Shown here: piece after piece, positions 26,966-35,416 of the stretch | Layout of the letters: every line of letters begins with the position of its first letter | How positions within the stretch are numbered: position 1 is the stretch's first letter | Origin: Paraburkholderia lacunae | GTDB taxonomy: Bacteria > Pseudomonadota > Gammaproteobacteria > Burkholderiales > Burkholderiaceae | Length of the DNA stretch: 64,000 nucleotides | Assembly: GCF_003353175.1 (NCBI RefSeq) | Contig: NZ_QHKS01000009.1 | Span: 62,001 to 126,000, forward strand | Direction: 5' to 3' | Translations under genes and position numbers: made by a program | The notes under the pieces: generated by a model | Seen by the model: the letters and a program-made list of their open reading frames with translations, nothing else | Told to the model about the DNA's origin: nothing | Database searches by the model: none

Positions 26966-27319
26966 TCAACCGATACTGCGGTTGCCGAAAATAAGCGCGG
27001 ACAGCAGCCACGAAACGATGCTGTACAGAATCGAGCCGAAGAACGCCGACCAGAAACCCGACACTTCGAAGCCCTTCAGCAGCGACGCGCACAGCCAGAA
27101 GCACAGCGCATTGACCACCAGAATGAAGACTCCGAGCGTGAGAATCGTCACGGGCAGCGTCAACAGGATCAGCACCGGCCGCAAGATCGTATTGATCAAC
27201 CCGAGCACCACCGCGACGATCAATGCGGTGCCGAAACTGCGGATATGAATCGACGGAACGAGGTAGGTGATGATCAGGAGCGCGAGCGCGTTGATCAGCC
27301 AGGTCAGCAGCACGGTCAT
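26966..27319 (-). CDS. Holin-like small membrane protein (phage_holin_4_2 family)
   Basis: 117 aa with four hydrophobic helices (LLTWLINALALLIITYLVP, ALIVAVVLGLINTILRPVL, ILTLGVFILVVNALCFWLC, FWSAFFGSILYSIVSWLL). The INTILRPVLILLTLPVTILTLG stretch is the family hallmark (PF04020). Despite the name, most members are chromosomal proteins of unknown role. It sits between ahcY and metF, an arrangement I recognise from other Burkholderiaceae, so a link to the methyl cycle is conserved but unexplained. Confidence 0.88.
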   Translation of the reverse strand: MTVLLTWLINALALLIITYLVPSIHIRSFGTALIVAVVLGLINTILRPVLILLTLPVTILTLGVFILVVNALCFWLCASLLKGFEVSGFWSAFFGSILYSIVSWLLSALIFGNRSIG

Positions 27320-27372
27320 GTAGAGCTCCTTGTGGGCCAGTGTCCGTTCAATGAAAAGAGACGGGCATGGCG

Positions 27373-27397
27373 AACAAAGCGGCGCCTCGTGCGCCGC
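27373..27397 (-). terminator. Terminator-like hairpin between ahcY and the holin-like gene
   Basis: On the minus strand GCGGCGC pairs perfectly with GCGCCGC around a 5-nt loop, followed by TTTGTT. It is 40 bp after the ahcY stop. It may be an attenuator that lowers metF expression relative to ahcY. Confidence 0.6.
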
Positions 27398-27437
27398 CCT
27401 GTCGTCAAACCGTCATGCTTTGAAACCGCCCGTGTGC

Positions 27438-28859
27438 TTAGTAGCGGTAGTGGTTCGGCTTGAACGGACCGTTCTTGTCGACGCCGATATAGCCCGCCTG
27501 CGCGTCCGACAACACCGTCAGGTTCGCGCCGATACGCGCCAGATGCAGACGTGCGACCTTTTCGTCGAGATGCTTCGGCAGCACGTACACCTTGTTCTCG
27601 TACTTGTTGCCTTGCGTGAACAGTTCGATCTGGGCCAGCGTCTGGTTCGTGAACGAGTTCGACATCACGAACGACGGGTGGCCCGTTGCGCAACCGAGGT
27701 TCACGAGACGCCCTTCAGCCAGCAGGATCACGCGCTTGCCGTCCGGGAAAATGATGTGGTCGACTTGCGGCTTGATGTTGTCCCACTTGTACTGGCGGGT
27801 CGACGCCACGTCGATTTCCGAGTCGAAGTGGCCGATGTTGCAGACGATCGCGTTGTGGCGCATCGCCTTCATGTGATCGTGGTTGATCACGTGGTAGTTG
27901 CCGGTGGCCGTCACGAAGATGTCGGCCTTGTCGGCCGCGTATTCCATCGTCACGACGCGGTAGCCTTCCATCGCCGCCTGCAGCGCGCAGATCGGATCGA
28001 TTTCGGTGACCCACACGGTGGCGCCCAGACCGCGCAGCGATTGCGCGCAGCCCTTGCCCACGTCGCCGTAACCGGCCACGACCGCGATCTTGCCCGCGAT
28101 CATCACGTCGGTTGCGCGCTTGATGCCGTCGACCAGCGACTCACGGCAGCCGTACAGGTTGTCGAACTTCGACTTGGTGACCGAGTCGTTGACGTTGATC
28201 GCCGGGAACGGCAGACGGCCTTCCTTTTCCATCTGATACAGACGGTGCACGCCGGTCGTGGTTTCTTCGGTCACGCCCTTGATGTGCGCGAGGCGCGTGG
28301 AGTACCACGTCGGGTCGGCATCCAGATGACGCTCGATCGACTTGTACAGCGCGACTTCTTCTTCGTTGGTCGGCTTGGCGATCACCGAACGGTCTTTCTC
28401 CGCCTTCGAGCCGAGGATCAGCAGCAACGTGGCGTCGCCGCCGTCGTCGAGGATCATGTTGGCGAATTCGCCGTTCGGCCATTCGAAGATGCGGTGCGAG
28501 AACTCCCAGTATTCGTCGAGCGACTCGCCCTTGAATGCGAACACCGGCGTGCCGGCCTTGGCAATGGCCGCAGCGGCGTGGTCCTGCGTCGAGAAAATAT
28601 TGCACGATGCCCAGCGGACATCCGCGCCGAGCGCGGTCAGCGTTTCGATCAGCACGCCGGTCTGGATCGTCATGTGCAGCGAACCGGCGATGCGCGCGCC
28701 CTTCAGCGGCTGCTGCGCCTTGTACTCTTCACGCGTTTGCACGAGGCCGGGCATTTCCGTCTCGGCGATGTTGAGTTCCTTGCGGCCCCAGTCGGCAAGC
28801 GACATGTCGGCAACGATGAAATCCTGGGAATCTTGGGAAGCGATAACTGCGGCGTTCAT
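27438..28859 (-). CDS. ahcY: Adenosylhomocysteinase (SAH hydrolase)
   Basis: 473 aa. It hydrolyses S-adenosylhomocysteine to adenosine and homocysteine and so relieves inhibition of methyltransferases. Visible: [16 protein letters not shown] (substrate site), the NAD-binding [11 protein letters not shown] motif, [13 protein letters not shown] and the C-terminal [17 protein letters not shown] that completes the partner's NAD site. AGGAGGG precedes the ATG at 28857-28859. An SAH riboswitch lies in the leader. Confidence 0.97.
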   Translation of the reverse strand: MNAAVIASQDSQDFIVADMSLADWGRKELNIAETEMPGLVQTREEYKAQQPLKGARIAGSLHMTIQTGVLIETLTALGADVRWASCNIFSTQDHAAAAIAKAGTPVFAFKGESLDEYWEFSHRIFEWPNGEFANMILDDGGDATLLLILGSKAEKDRSVIAKPTNEEEVALYKSIERHLDADPTWYSTRLAHIKGVTEETTTGVHRLYQMEKEGRLPFPAINVNDSVTKSKFDNLYGCRESLVDGIKRATDVMIAGKIAVVAGYGDVGKGCAQSLRGLGATVWVTEIDPICALQAAMEGYRVVTMEYAADKADIFVTATGNYHVINHDHMKAMRHNAIVCNIGHFDSEIDVASTRQYKWDNIKPQVDHIIFPDGKRVILLAEGRLVNLGCATGHPSFVMSNSFTNQTLAQIELFTQGNKYENKVYVLPKHLDEKVARLHLARIGANLTVLSDAQAGYIGVDKNGPFKPNHYRY

Positions 28860-28897
28860 CACGCCCTCCTTTCTAAGAAATTGACTAGAAATTTGAC

Positions 28898-29026
28898 GTG
28901 AGCGCGGTTCGATGCGGGGGATGGGACAGCGCAAAGCGCATCCGAGCCCGCCGATTGAAGCCTTCGAGCCTGGCGGGCGGCCGGCGAATATGCTGATTCG
29001 CGGTACCCGTCGCAACGCTCCTCGAA
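28898..29026 (-). ncRNA. S-adenosylhomocysteine (SAH) riboswitch in the ahcY leader
   Basis: Read on the minus strand, the leader starts TTCGAGGAGCGTTGCGACGG. The internal CCAGGCTCG block follows ~40 nt later, and it ends AACCGCGCTCACGTC just before the ribosome site. These are the conserved elements of the SAH riboswitch: GAGGAGCG / CCAGGCTCG, with GCGCTCAC closing the pseudoknot-like P1 region. It is ~129 nt long owing to an extra GC-rich hairpin (GGATGCGC...). SAH binding is known to expose the SD and raise ahcY expression. AGGAGGG lies ~25 nt downstream. Confidence 0.88.
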
Positions 29027-29037
29027 GACGAACGGCG

Positions 29038-29048
29038 ATTGTAGCAAA
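29038..29048 (-). promoter_or_regulatory. Extended -10 promoter of the ahcY operon
   Basis: On the minus strand TTTGCTACAAT gives an extended -10 (TGC plus TACAAT at 29038-29043). Initiation about 7 bp further on would place the 5' end just ahead of the riboswitch start at 29026. No strong -35 is seen, which an extended -10 can compensate. Confidence 0.55.
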
Positions 29049-29113
29049 TCGAGATGGCTTCGGGGTGCGGGATCGGGTGGGTGGAATTCGAGCGTGTGGG
29101 ACACGCCCCGGTG

Positions 29114-29836
29114 TCAGATGGGCAGCAGCCCGAGCATTGGCGCAAGCAGCACCATCACCACGCCGGCGATCATCATCGTCAGACTGGCGACCACGCCTTC
29201 CTCGCTACCGAGTTCACGCGCCTTCGCGGTGCCCACGCCGTGCGCCGCCGCGCCGAACAGCGCGCCGCGCGCGAGCCGCGTGCGCAGGGGCACGAGCCCC
29301 AGCACCAGTTCACCGAACAGCATCCCGCACACGCCCGTCGCGATCACGAACAGCGCGGTCAGGTCCTTCGGCGCATGAATCTTGTCGGAGACGGCAAGCG
29401 CAAACGGCGTCGACACCGAACGGGTCATCAGACTGCGTTGCAGTTCCGGCGAAAGATGCAACAGCTTCGCCAGCATCAGCGAGCCGCCGACCGCGACCAC
29501 GATGCCCACCGTCACGCCGACCGTCAGCGAGATCCAGTGCTGTTTGAGCAGCTCGCGGTATTCATAAATAGGCACGGCGAATGCGACCGTGGCGGGACCG
29601 AGCAGCCACATCAGCCAGCGTGTGTCCTGGAAGTAGACCGGATACGGAATATGCAGCAGCACGACGATCGCCGCGAGCACCGCCGGCACGGCGAGCAAGG
29701 GCGTGAGCCACGGCGACTTGAAGCGCGCGTAGAGCGCCTTCGACGCGAAATACAACGCCACCGTCAGCACGAAGCAGCCAGCCGCGATCAGACGCGACGC
29801 ATCGTCGGCGAACAGGGACGAATAAAACGCGTTCAT
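29114..29836 (-). CDS. LrgB/CidB-family membrane protein
   Basis: 240 aa with about six to seven membrane helices. The [24 protein letters not shown] motif and the [27 protein letters not shown] and [22 protein letters not shown] blocks are diagnostic for LrgB. The family partners with LrgA/CidA in murein-hydrolase export control or, in other systems, glycolate/pyruvate transport. It follows the LrgA-type gene by 37 bp, with the divergent LysR gene beyond, so a regulated pair is likely. Confidence 0.9.
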   Translation of the reverse strand: MNAFYSSLFADDASRLIAAGCFVLTVALYFASKALYARFKSPWLTPLLAVPAVLAAIVVLLHIPYPVYFQDTRWLMWLLGPATVAFAVPIYEYRELLKQHWISLTVGVTVGIVVAVGGSLMLAKLLHLSPELQRSLMTRSVSTPFALAVSDKIHAPKDLTALFVIATGVCGMLFGELVLGLVPLRTRLARGALFGAAAHGVGTAKARELGSEEGVVASLTMMIAGVVMVLLAPMLGLLPI

Positions 29837-29873
29837 GGGCAGGCTTCAGCGTGGCAGAGAGGTTGAAGAATCA

Positions 29874-30332
29874 TCAGACGCGGGCCGCATGCCGCGCGAC
29901 CATCACGCGGCGCAGCGCCAGCCGGCGTTCGAGCCGTGCGGCCTGGTCGACCGCAAAGGCGACCGCGACCATCACCATCAAAGTGCCGGCGACCACCACC
30001 AGCGCGAGACGCCACCCGTCCTCGCGAAACAGCCCGCCGTACTGCACCGCGGCAACTGCGGCCGGAATGAAGAACAGCAGCATGTCGGACAGCAGCCAGT
30101 CAGCGCCGGCCTTGATCCAGCGCGGCGCGATACCGCCGCAGAACAGCAGCGCGAGCAACGCGACCAGACCGACCACGCCGCCCGGCACCGGCAAATGGAG
30201 CTGACGCACGACGAAATCGGCGACCAGCCAGAGGCCGGCTAGCGCACCGCTCTGCGCGGCGATCCGCACCACGCGCAGCGCGCCGCTGGCGCGGCCGGCG
30301 TGGGCGAAACGGGAGAGAAGCTGCGTCGTCAT
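29874..30332 (-). CDS. CidA/LrgA-family holin-like protein
   Basis: 152 aa with about four membrane helices. LPVPGGVVGLVALLALLF is the family's LPxPGxxxGL motif, followed by GADWLLSDMLLFFIPAAVAA. I take the ATG at 30330-30332 (MTTQLLSRF), which excludes an upstream extension over the operator region. It forms a pair with the LrgB gene. Overall role, whether autolysis control or small-molecule export, cannot be told from sequence. Confidence 0.88.
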   Translation of the reverse strand: MTTQLLSRFAHAGRASGALRVVRIAAQSGALAGLWLVADFVVRQLHLPVPGGVVGLVALLALLFCGGIAPRWIKAGADWLLSDMLLFFIPAAVAAVQYGGLFREDGWRLALVVVAGTLMVMVAVAFAVDQAARLERRLALRRVMVARHAARV

Positions 30333-30346
30333 GGCAAACCCTAGGT

Positions 30347-30429
30347 GACTTTTGATGAAAGTCAGTATAGGTTGCAACGCAACATAAATATAATGACTTA
30401 CTACCATCAAAACCATTCCAATTTGGAAT
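30347..30429. promoter_or_regulatory. Divergent control region with palindromes, candidate LysR-regulator sites
   Basis: Between the LrgA-type gene and the LysR gene there are three symmetric elements in 83 bp: GACTTT-TGATG-AAAGTC (30347-30363), GTTGCAAC (30371-30378) and a perfect 15-bp palindrome ATTCCAATTTGGAAT (30415-30429) just upstream of the LysR start. A TATAAT at 30389-30394 could be a -10 for the LysR gene. This is the expected layout for autoregulation and divergent activation. Confidence 0.55.
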
Positions 30430-30445
30430 TTCGGAGTCCCAGATC

Positions 30446-31396
30446 GTGGAACTACGTGCGTTGCGCTATTTCGTCGAAGTGGTGCGTCAACAGAGCTTCA
30501 CCGTCGCCGCCGAGCAGATGTTCGTGACGCAGCCGACCATCAGCAAGATGGTCAAGTCGCTGGAAGATGAGATCGGCTCGCCGCTGCTGCTGCGCGACGG
30601 GCGCCAGATGGTGCTGACCGACGCCGGCCGCATCGTCTATCAGCGCGGCCAGGACGTGCTGGCCGCTCACGCGCAGTTGCAGGCGGAGCTGAACGATCTC
30701 GACACGCTCGGCCGCGGCGAACTGACGATCGGCATTCCGCCGATGGGCGGCTCGCTCTTCACGCCCGCGATCGCCGCGTTCCGTCAGCGCTACCCGAAAA
30801 TCGAACTGAAGCTGTTCGAGCAGGGTTCGCGCGCGATCGAAGCCGCGCTGATCAACGGCGAGCTGGAGTTGGGCGGCGTGCTGCAACCGGTCGACCCCGA
30901 AAATCTCGACGTTCTCCCGATGACGCGGCAATTGCTGTGGCTGGTCGCGCGTACCGGTTCGCGTTGGGACGATCTGCACGAGGTGCCGCTCGGCCAGCTG
31001 GCCAGCGAACCGTTCGTGTTCTATGGCGAGAGCCTTGCGCTCAACGATGTCGTTCTGAACGCGTGCCGCGCGGCGGGGTTTGCGCCGACCATCGTCGGAC
31101 GCAGCGGGCATTGGGACTTCATGGCGGCGCTGGTGCTGGCCGGGGTCGGCATCGCCCTGTTGCCGGCGCCGTATTGCCGGCGGCTCGACGCCGCGCAATT
31201 CACCTGCCGGCCGGTCGTCGAGCCGGAGATTCCCTGGGAGATGGCGATAGGCTGGCGCCGCAACGGCTATCTGTCGCATGCGGCGCGCGCGTGGCTCGAA
31301 GTTGCCCGCGAGACGCTGCCGGGCCAGGCCGGCGACGATTTCATGCTAGGGCCGGGTATCGGCATGACTGGAATCGCAGCGCCGCTTGCCAGATAA
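30446..31396 (+). CDS. LysR-family regulator, CidR-like by context
   Basis: 316 aa. The N-terminal winged HTH starts MELRALRYFVEVVRQQSFTVAAE, with VTQPTISKMVKSLEDEIGSPLLLR for the recognition helix. An effector domain follows (ELTIGIPPMGGSLFTPAIAAFR). The start is a GTG at 30446, with GGAG 9 bp upstream. It diverges from the LrgA/LrgB-type pair as cidR does from cidABC, so it probably controls them, with acetate- or pyruvate-type metabolites as candidate effectors by analogy. Confidence 0.92.
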   Translation: MELRALRYFVEVVRQQSFTVAAEQMFVTQPTISKMVKSLEDEIGSPLLLRDGRQMVLTDAGRIVYQRGQDVLAAHAQLQAELNDLDTLGRGELTIGIPPMGGSLFTPAIAAFRQRYPKIELKLFEQGSRAIEAALINGELELGGVLQPVDPENLDVLPMTRQLLWLVARTGSRWDDLHEVPLGQLASEPFVFYGESLALNDVVLNACRAAGFAPTIVGRSGHWDFMAALVLAGVGIALLPAPYCRRLDAAQFTCRPVVEPEIPWEMAIGWRRNGYLSHAARAWLEVARETLPGQAGDDFMLGPGIGMTGIAAPLAR

Positions 31397-31428
31397 AAAC
31401 AGGCCGCCCGGCGCCCCGCTCAAGCCGC

Positions 31429-33087
31429 TCAAGCCGCACTCGCCGTCAGGCCCGCACGACCCGCCGCCGCAGCCGGAAGCGCCGTGTCCGCCCCGCCCCG
31501 CGCCGCCGCGATCAGTTCAGCCGCGCGCTCGCCGATCATCACGGTCGGCGCATTGGTGTTGCCGCCGATCAGCGTCGGCATCACCGATGCATCGACGATC
31601 CGCAGCCCTGTCACGCCTCGCACCCGCAGTTGCGGATCGACCACGGACTGCGCGTCGCCGCCCATCCGGCAGGTGGCGACCGGGTGATAGATCGTGTCCG
31701 CATGCTCGGCAATCGTCCGGCGCAGCTCGGCCTCCGTCTGGCCTGGATGCGTATACAACTCCTTGCCGCCGTGCAGCGCGAGCGAAGGCGCATCGAGAAT
31801 GCGCCGCGCCATCTGCGTGCCTTCCACCAGCAGATCCAGATCGCGCGAATCGCTGAAAAAGCGCGGATCGATCACCGGCGCGGTGCGCGCGTCGGCGCTC
31901 GCCAGCGTCACGGTGCCGCGGCTATGCGGCCGCAACACGCATACGTGCAGCGAATAGCCATGACCCCAGTGCATATGCCGGTTGTGATCGTCGACCAGCG
32001 CCGCGCAGAAATGCAGTTGCAGATCCGGCCGATCGAGCGTCGGTCGGCTCTTCAGAAAGCCGCCCGCTTCCGCGACGTTGCTCGACAGCATGCCGCGCCC
32101 ATGCCGCATGAAGGTGACGAACTGCGGCAGTATCCGCGCAATGCCGCGCACCGAAAAACCGGTCGGCTCGATCGACGACACCCGCTTGTTGATCGTGAAA
32201 TCGACATGATCGATCAGGTTCTGGCCGACCTCCGGCGCATCGTGCAGCACCGCAATGCCGAGCGCTTGCAGATGCGCGGCCGGCCCGATCCCCGAGCACA
32301 TCAGCAGTTGCGGCGAATTGAACGCGCCCGCCGCCAGCACCACTTCGGCACGCGCTTCGAGCGTTTCGCTGCGGCCGCCGCGCACGATCTCGACCCCGCT
32401 CGCGCGCTTGCCGTTGAACGTCACGCGCAGCACGGTCGCATCTGCGATGGTGTGCAGATTGGGCCGCTGGCGGTCATAGATATAGGCGCGCGCGACACTG
32501 CAACGGCGTCCGTCGCGCTGCGTCACCTGATAGAAACCGATGCCTTCCTGCGCGAGGCCGTTGAAGTCGCTGTTCAGCCGATAGCCCGCTTCGATGGCGG
32601 CCTGCACGAAGCGCTTCGAAAACGGGTTGCGATAACGCAGATCGGACACCGTCAGAGGACCGTCCGCGCCGTGCCATGCGTCGGCGCCGCGCTCGTTGCC
32701 CTCGGCGCGGCGGAAATACGGCAGCACGTCCGCCCACGACCAGCCGTCGCAGCCGAGTTGCGCCCATTCGTCGTAATCGAGCGGATGGCCGCGCGTGTAG
32801 ATCATCGCGTTGATCGCGCTCGAACCGCCAAAGCCGCGCCCGCGCGGCTGATAACCCTGGCGCCCGCCGAGCCCCGGCTGCGGCGTGGTCAGATAGCCAT
32901 AGTTGGTCTTGAGTTTGTGCGGCACGACGGCCGCCACGCCGACCGGCATATTGACGAACAGATTGCGCTCCGTGTGCGGACCGGCTTCGATCAGCGCGAT
33001 CGTCGCAGCGGGGCAGCTATCCGCGAGGCGGCTCGCCAGCGAGCAGCCGCCCGAGCCTGCACCGACGATAATGTAGTCGTATTGCAT
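31429..33087 (-). CDS. GMC-family FAD alcohol/choline-type dehydrogenase
   Basis: 552 aa. FAD-binding IIVGAGSGGCSLASRL sits at the N-terminus. The GMC signatures RGRGFGGSSAINAM and GAFNSPQLLMCSGIGP follow, with C-terminal YHPVATCRMG (catalytic His) and PTLIGGNTNAPTVMIGERA. It resembles AlkJ/BetA-type quinone-linked alcohol dehydrogenases. AGGAGGAG precedes the ATG at 33085-33087. It diverges from the acyl-CoA dehydrogenase gene, and the downstream aldehyde dehydrogenase could take its product. Substrate unknown. Confidence 0.9.
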   Translation of the reverse strand: MQYDYIIVGAGSGGCSLASRLADSCPAATIALIEAGPHTERNLFVNMPVGVAAVVPHKLKTNYGYLTTPQPGLGGRQGYQPRGRGFGGSSAINAMIYTRGHPLDYDEWAQLGCDGWSWADVLPYFRRAEGNERGADAWHGADGPLTVSDLRYRNPFSKRFVQAAIEAGYRLNSDFNGLAQEGIGFYQVTQRDGRRCSVARAYIYDRQRPNLHTIADATVLRVTFNGKRASGVEIVRGGRSETLEARAEVVLAAGAFNSPQLLMCSGIGPAAHLQALGIAVLHDAPEVGQNLIDHVDFTINKRVSSIEPTGFSVRGIARILPQFVTFMRHGRGMLSSNVAEAGGFLKSRPTLDRPDLQLHFCAALVDDHNRHMHWGHGYSLHVCVLRPHSRGTVTLASADARTAPVIDPRFFSDSRDLDLLVEGTQMARRILDAPSLALHGGKELYTHPGQTEAELRRTIAEHADTIYHPVATCRMGGDAQSVVDPQLRVRGVTGLRIVDASVMPTLIGGNTNAPTVMIGERAAELIAAARGGADTALPAAAAGRAGLTASAA

Positions 33088-33136
33088 CCGCTCCTCCTGA
33101 TGGGCCGCGCTGCTCGCGGACCCTGACCCTGTCTTG

Positions 33137-33270
33137 TGTCGATCGGAGTTAACGCTTTAGCGGTTACTCCGATCCCATGCAAAGCTGTCGATCGGAGTTA
33201 GCGTGTCGACCAGAGTTGGCGCTTTAGCGCTTACTCTGGTCCCATAGCGGTTACTCCGATCCCATGCAAG
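33137..33270. repeat. Palindromic interspersed repeat cluster A, with one copy nested in another
   Basis: Unit 1 (33137-33186) reads TGTCGATCGGAGTTAACG then CTTTAGCGGTTACTCCGATC then CCATGCAAAGC, an imperfect hairpin. A second unit starts at 33187 (tgtcgatcggagttagcg), is interrupted by a third near-complete unit (33205-33244, tgtcgaccagagttggcg...), and resumes at 33245 (tagcggttactccgatcccatgcaa). The interruption falls at the hairpin tip. Similar sequence recurs at 61061-61208. Confidence 0.85.
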
Positions 33271-33552
33271 CGATTGCGGCACACTTGTCTACGTGTGTTT
33301 CACCGGCATTGTAGGGAGCGTTGCGGCGCCACGGCGCGTTCATGTCAGAGCGATCCCTCTAAACGAAAGCGCAGTGGCGACCCTATGATGAAAGACGCGC
33401 GAGCGCCCGCCAGGCGGCCCGCGCAAGGGATTCGAACACGGCGCCGGGCGCGCCGTCCCGTCAGCGTGCGGCACGACACGCAGCGATCGAACAGCACGGT
33501 GCAACGCAGCGCCGATCAGCGCCGGCGCGCACCCGGTGAACGGAGACAGCAG
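33271..33552. other. Spacer between repeat cluster and the AidB-type gene
   Basis: Reading frames continue into the downstream gene but lack conserved sequence or a ribosome site, and contain many Arg codons as in non-coding GC-rich DNA. This spacer should hold the promoters of the GMC gene and the acyl-CoA dehydrogenase gene, but I see no confident match. Confidence 0.4.
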
Positions 33553-35262
33553 ATGGAACCGCAACAGCGCGGGCACGCCCGCAGCCACACATCCGGTCAC
33601 ACGCACGACGTGACAAATCAGGCGCCGCCGCTGGCGGACTACAACCTGTTCGCGAGCGACGCCGCTTTATCCGCCGCCCTCGAACGCGAAGGCGCCGCGT
33701 GGCATCGCGAGACGCTGCTGCGCGACGGCGCTGCGCTCACCGCGCCGGAAACGCTTGCGCTCGCCGAACTGGCCAACCGCCACCCTCCCGAACTGTTCAC
33801 GCACAGCCCCCGCGGCGAACGCATCGACGCGCTGGAGTTTCATCCGTCGTGGCATACGCTGCTGTCGCTGCTGCGCCGCGAAGGTCTGCACGCGCTGCCG
33901 TTTTCCGACCCGCAGCCCGGCGCGATGGTCGCCCGTTGCGCCGGCTACTTCCTGCACGCGCAACTCGAATCCGGTTCGCTCTGCCCGTTGACGATGACCT
34001 TCGCGAGCATTCCGGTGTTGCAGCGCGAACCGGCCTTGTTCGACATGCTGCGCGACAAGCTCTATACCCGCGAACACGATCCGCGCGACGTCCCGCTCGC
34101 GCAGAAAACCTCGGCGATGATCGGCATGGGCATGACCGAGAAGCAAGGCGGCTCGGATGTACGCAGCAACCGGACCCACGCGTACGCCACGCGCGGTAGC
34201 GGTCGCGGCGCCGAATACCGCCTCGTCGGCCACAAATGGTTTTTCTCCGCGCCGCAATGCGACGCGCATCTGGTGCTCGCCCGCACCGGCGATCACGAGG
34301 GCCTGTCGTGCTTTTTCGTGCCGCGCTTCGCGCCGGACGGCAGCAAGAACGCGGTGCAGATCCAGCGTCTGAAAGACAAGCTCGGCAACCGCTCGAATGC
34401 GAGCAGCGAAGTCGAGTTCTTCGACGCATTCGGCATCCTGATCGGCGACGAAGGCCGCGGCGTGCCGACCATCATCGAAATGGCGAACTACACGCGGCTC
34501 GATTGCGTGATCGGCAGCGCGGCGTTGATGCGCGCGGCGCTGGTGCAGGCGATCCATCACGCGCGGCATCGCAGCGCGTTCGGACGGCATCTCGCCGATC
34601 AGCCGCTGATGCGCAATGTGCTGGCCGATCTTGCCTTGGAGTCGGAAGCGGCAACGGTGCTCTTCATGCGTCTCGCGCGGGCTTTCGAAGAATCGGCCGA
34701 TGCCGCCAACGCGGCGCCCGCCGAGCGTGCGTGGCGGCGCATCGTCACGCCGGCGGCGAAGTATTGGGTCTGCAAGCGGGCACTCGAATTCACCGGCGAG
34801 GCGATGGAAGTCTGGGGCGGCAACGGCTATGTCGAGACGGCGCCGATGGCGCGTTTTTATCGCGAAGCCCCCGTGAATTCGATCTGGGAAGGTTCGGGCA
34901 ACGTGATGTGCCTCGACGTGCTGCGCGCACTGGAGCGCGAACCCGAAGCGGCGCAAGCGTTGTTCGCCGCGTGGCAAGCGGCGGCGCAGAGCCACCCGGC
35001 GCTGGGCGCGGCGCTCGCGAGGCTCGCCGCCGCGCTCGACGGCCCGGCCGAACATCGCGAGGCATCGGCGCGGCGCATCGCGCAGCAAATCGTGCTGATC
35101 GCGCAGGCCAGCTTGCTGATCCAGCATGCGCCCGCCGACGTCGCCGAGGCCTTCATCGCCACGCGGCTCGCCGACTGCTGCGGCGAAAGCGGTCGAGTGT
35201 ACGGCACGCTGCCGGCTACGTTCGACCACGCGGCGATCGTCGAGCGAGCGTTTGCCGCCTGA
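33553..35262 (+). CDS. AidB-type acyl-CoA dehydrogenase (isovaleryl-CoA dehydrogenase-like)
   Basis: 569 aa. Flavin-site block IGMGMTEKQGGSDVRSN, HKWFFSAPQCDAHLVLA and RLKDKLGNRSNASSEVEF. The C-terminal EVWGGNGYVETAPMARFYR and WEGSGNVMCLDVLR blocks match E. coli AidB, an alkylation-response flavoprotein with isovaleryl-CoA dehydrogenase activity. The ATG at 33553 follows GGAG by 7 bp. It lies 154 bp before the aldehyde dehydrogenase on the same strand. Function could be fatty-acid/branched-chain oxidation or DNA protection. Confidence 0.9.
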   Translation: MEPQQRGHARSHTSGHTHDVTNQAPPLADYNLFASDAALSAALEREGAAWHRETLLRDGAALTAPETLALAELANRHPPELFTHSPRGERIDALEFHPSWHTLLSLLRREGLHALPFSDPQPGAMVARCAGYFLHAQLESGSLCPLTMTFASIPVLQREPALFDMLRDKLYTREHDPRDVPLAQKTSAMIGMGMTEKQGGSDVRSNRTHAYATRGSGRGAEYRLVGHKWFFSAPQCDAHLVLARTGDHEGLSCFFVPRFAPDGSKNAVQIQRLKDKLGNRSNASSEVEFFDAFGILIGDEGRGVPTIIEMANYTRLDCVIGSAALMRAALVQAIHHARHRSAFGRHLADQPLMRNVLADLALESEAATVLFMRLARAFEESADAANAAPAERAWRRIVTPAAKYWVCKRALEFTGEAMEVWGGNGYVETAPMARFYREAPVNSIWEGSGNVMCLDVLRALEREPEAAQALFAAWQAAAQSHPALGAALARLAAALDGPAEHREASARRIAQQIVLIAQASLLIQHAPADVAEAFIATRLADCCGESGRVYGTLPATFDHAAIVERAFAA

Positions 35263-35301
35263 TTGCCTCCTGATTGCCTCCTGATTGCCGCCTGATTGCC
35301 A
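35260..35301. repeat. 11-bp tandem repeat after the AidB-type gene
   Basis: Four copies of tgattgcctcc or its close variants (tgattgccgcc, tgattgccacg) begin at the stop codon. No hairpin potential is evident. It is a small slippage-type array. Confidence 0.75.
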
Positions 35302-35416
35302 CGTGAGCCGCGTGAGGTTCACCGCTTGAAGCGAGCCAACCCGCTCGCATGCCGGAACACAACAAACCAATAAGCGCGGTTCACGCGCACCAACATCCAT
35401 CAGGGAGTGGACGCAC

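Noticed and set aside
26966..27319. Prophage remnant suggested by a holin-named protein
   Set aside because: No other phage gene is near, and the protein sits in a conserved housekeeping operon.
33137..33270. CRISPR-like array at the repeats
   Set aside because: Units are palindromic, unequally spaced, nested, with no unique spacers and no cas genes.
33274..33552. N-terminal extension of the AidB-type gene
   Set aside because: The extension lacks conservation and a ribosome site, whereas GGAG precedes the ATG at 33553 and the length then fits the family.
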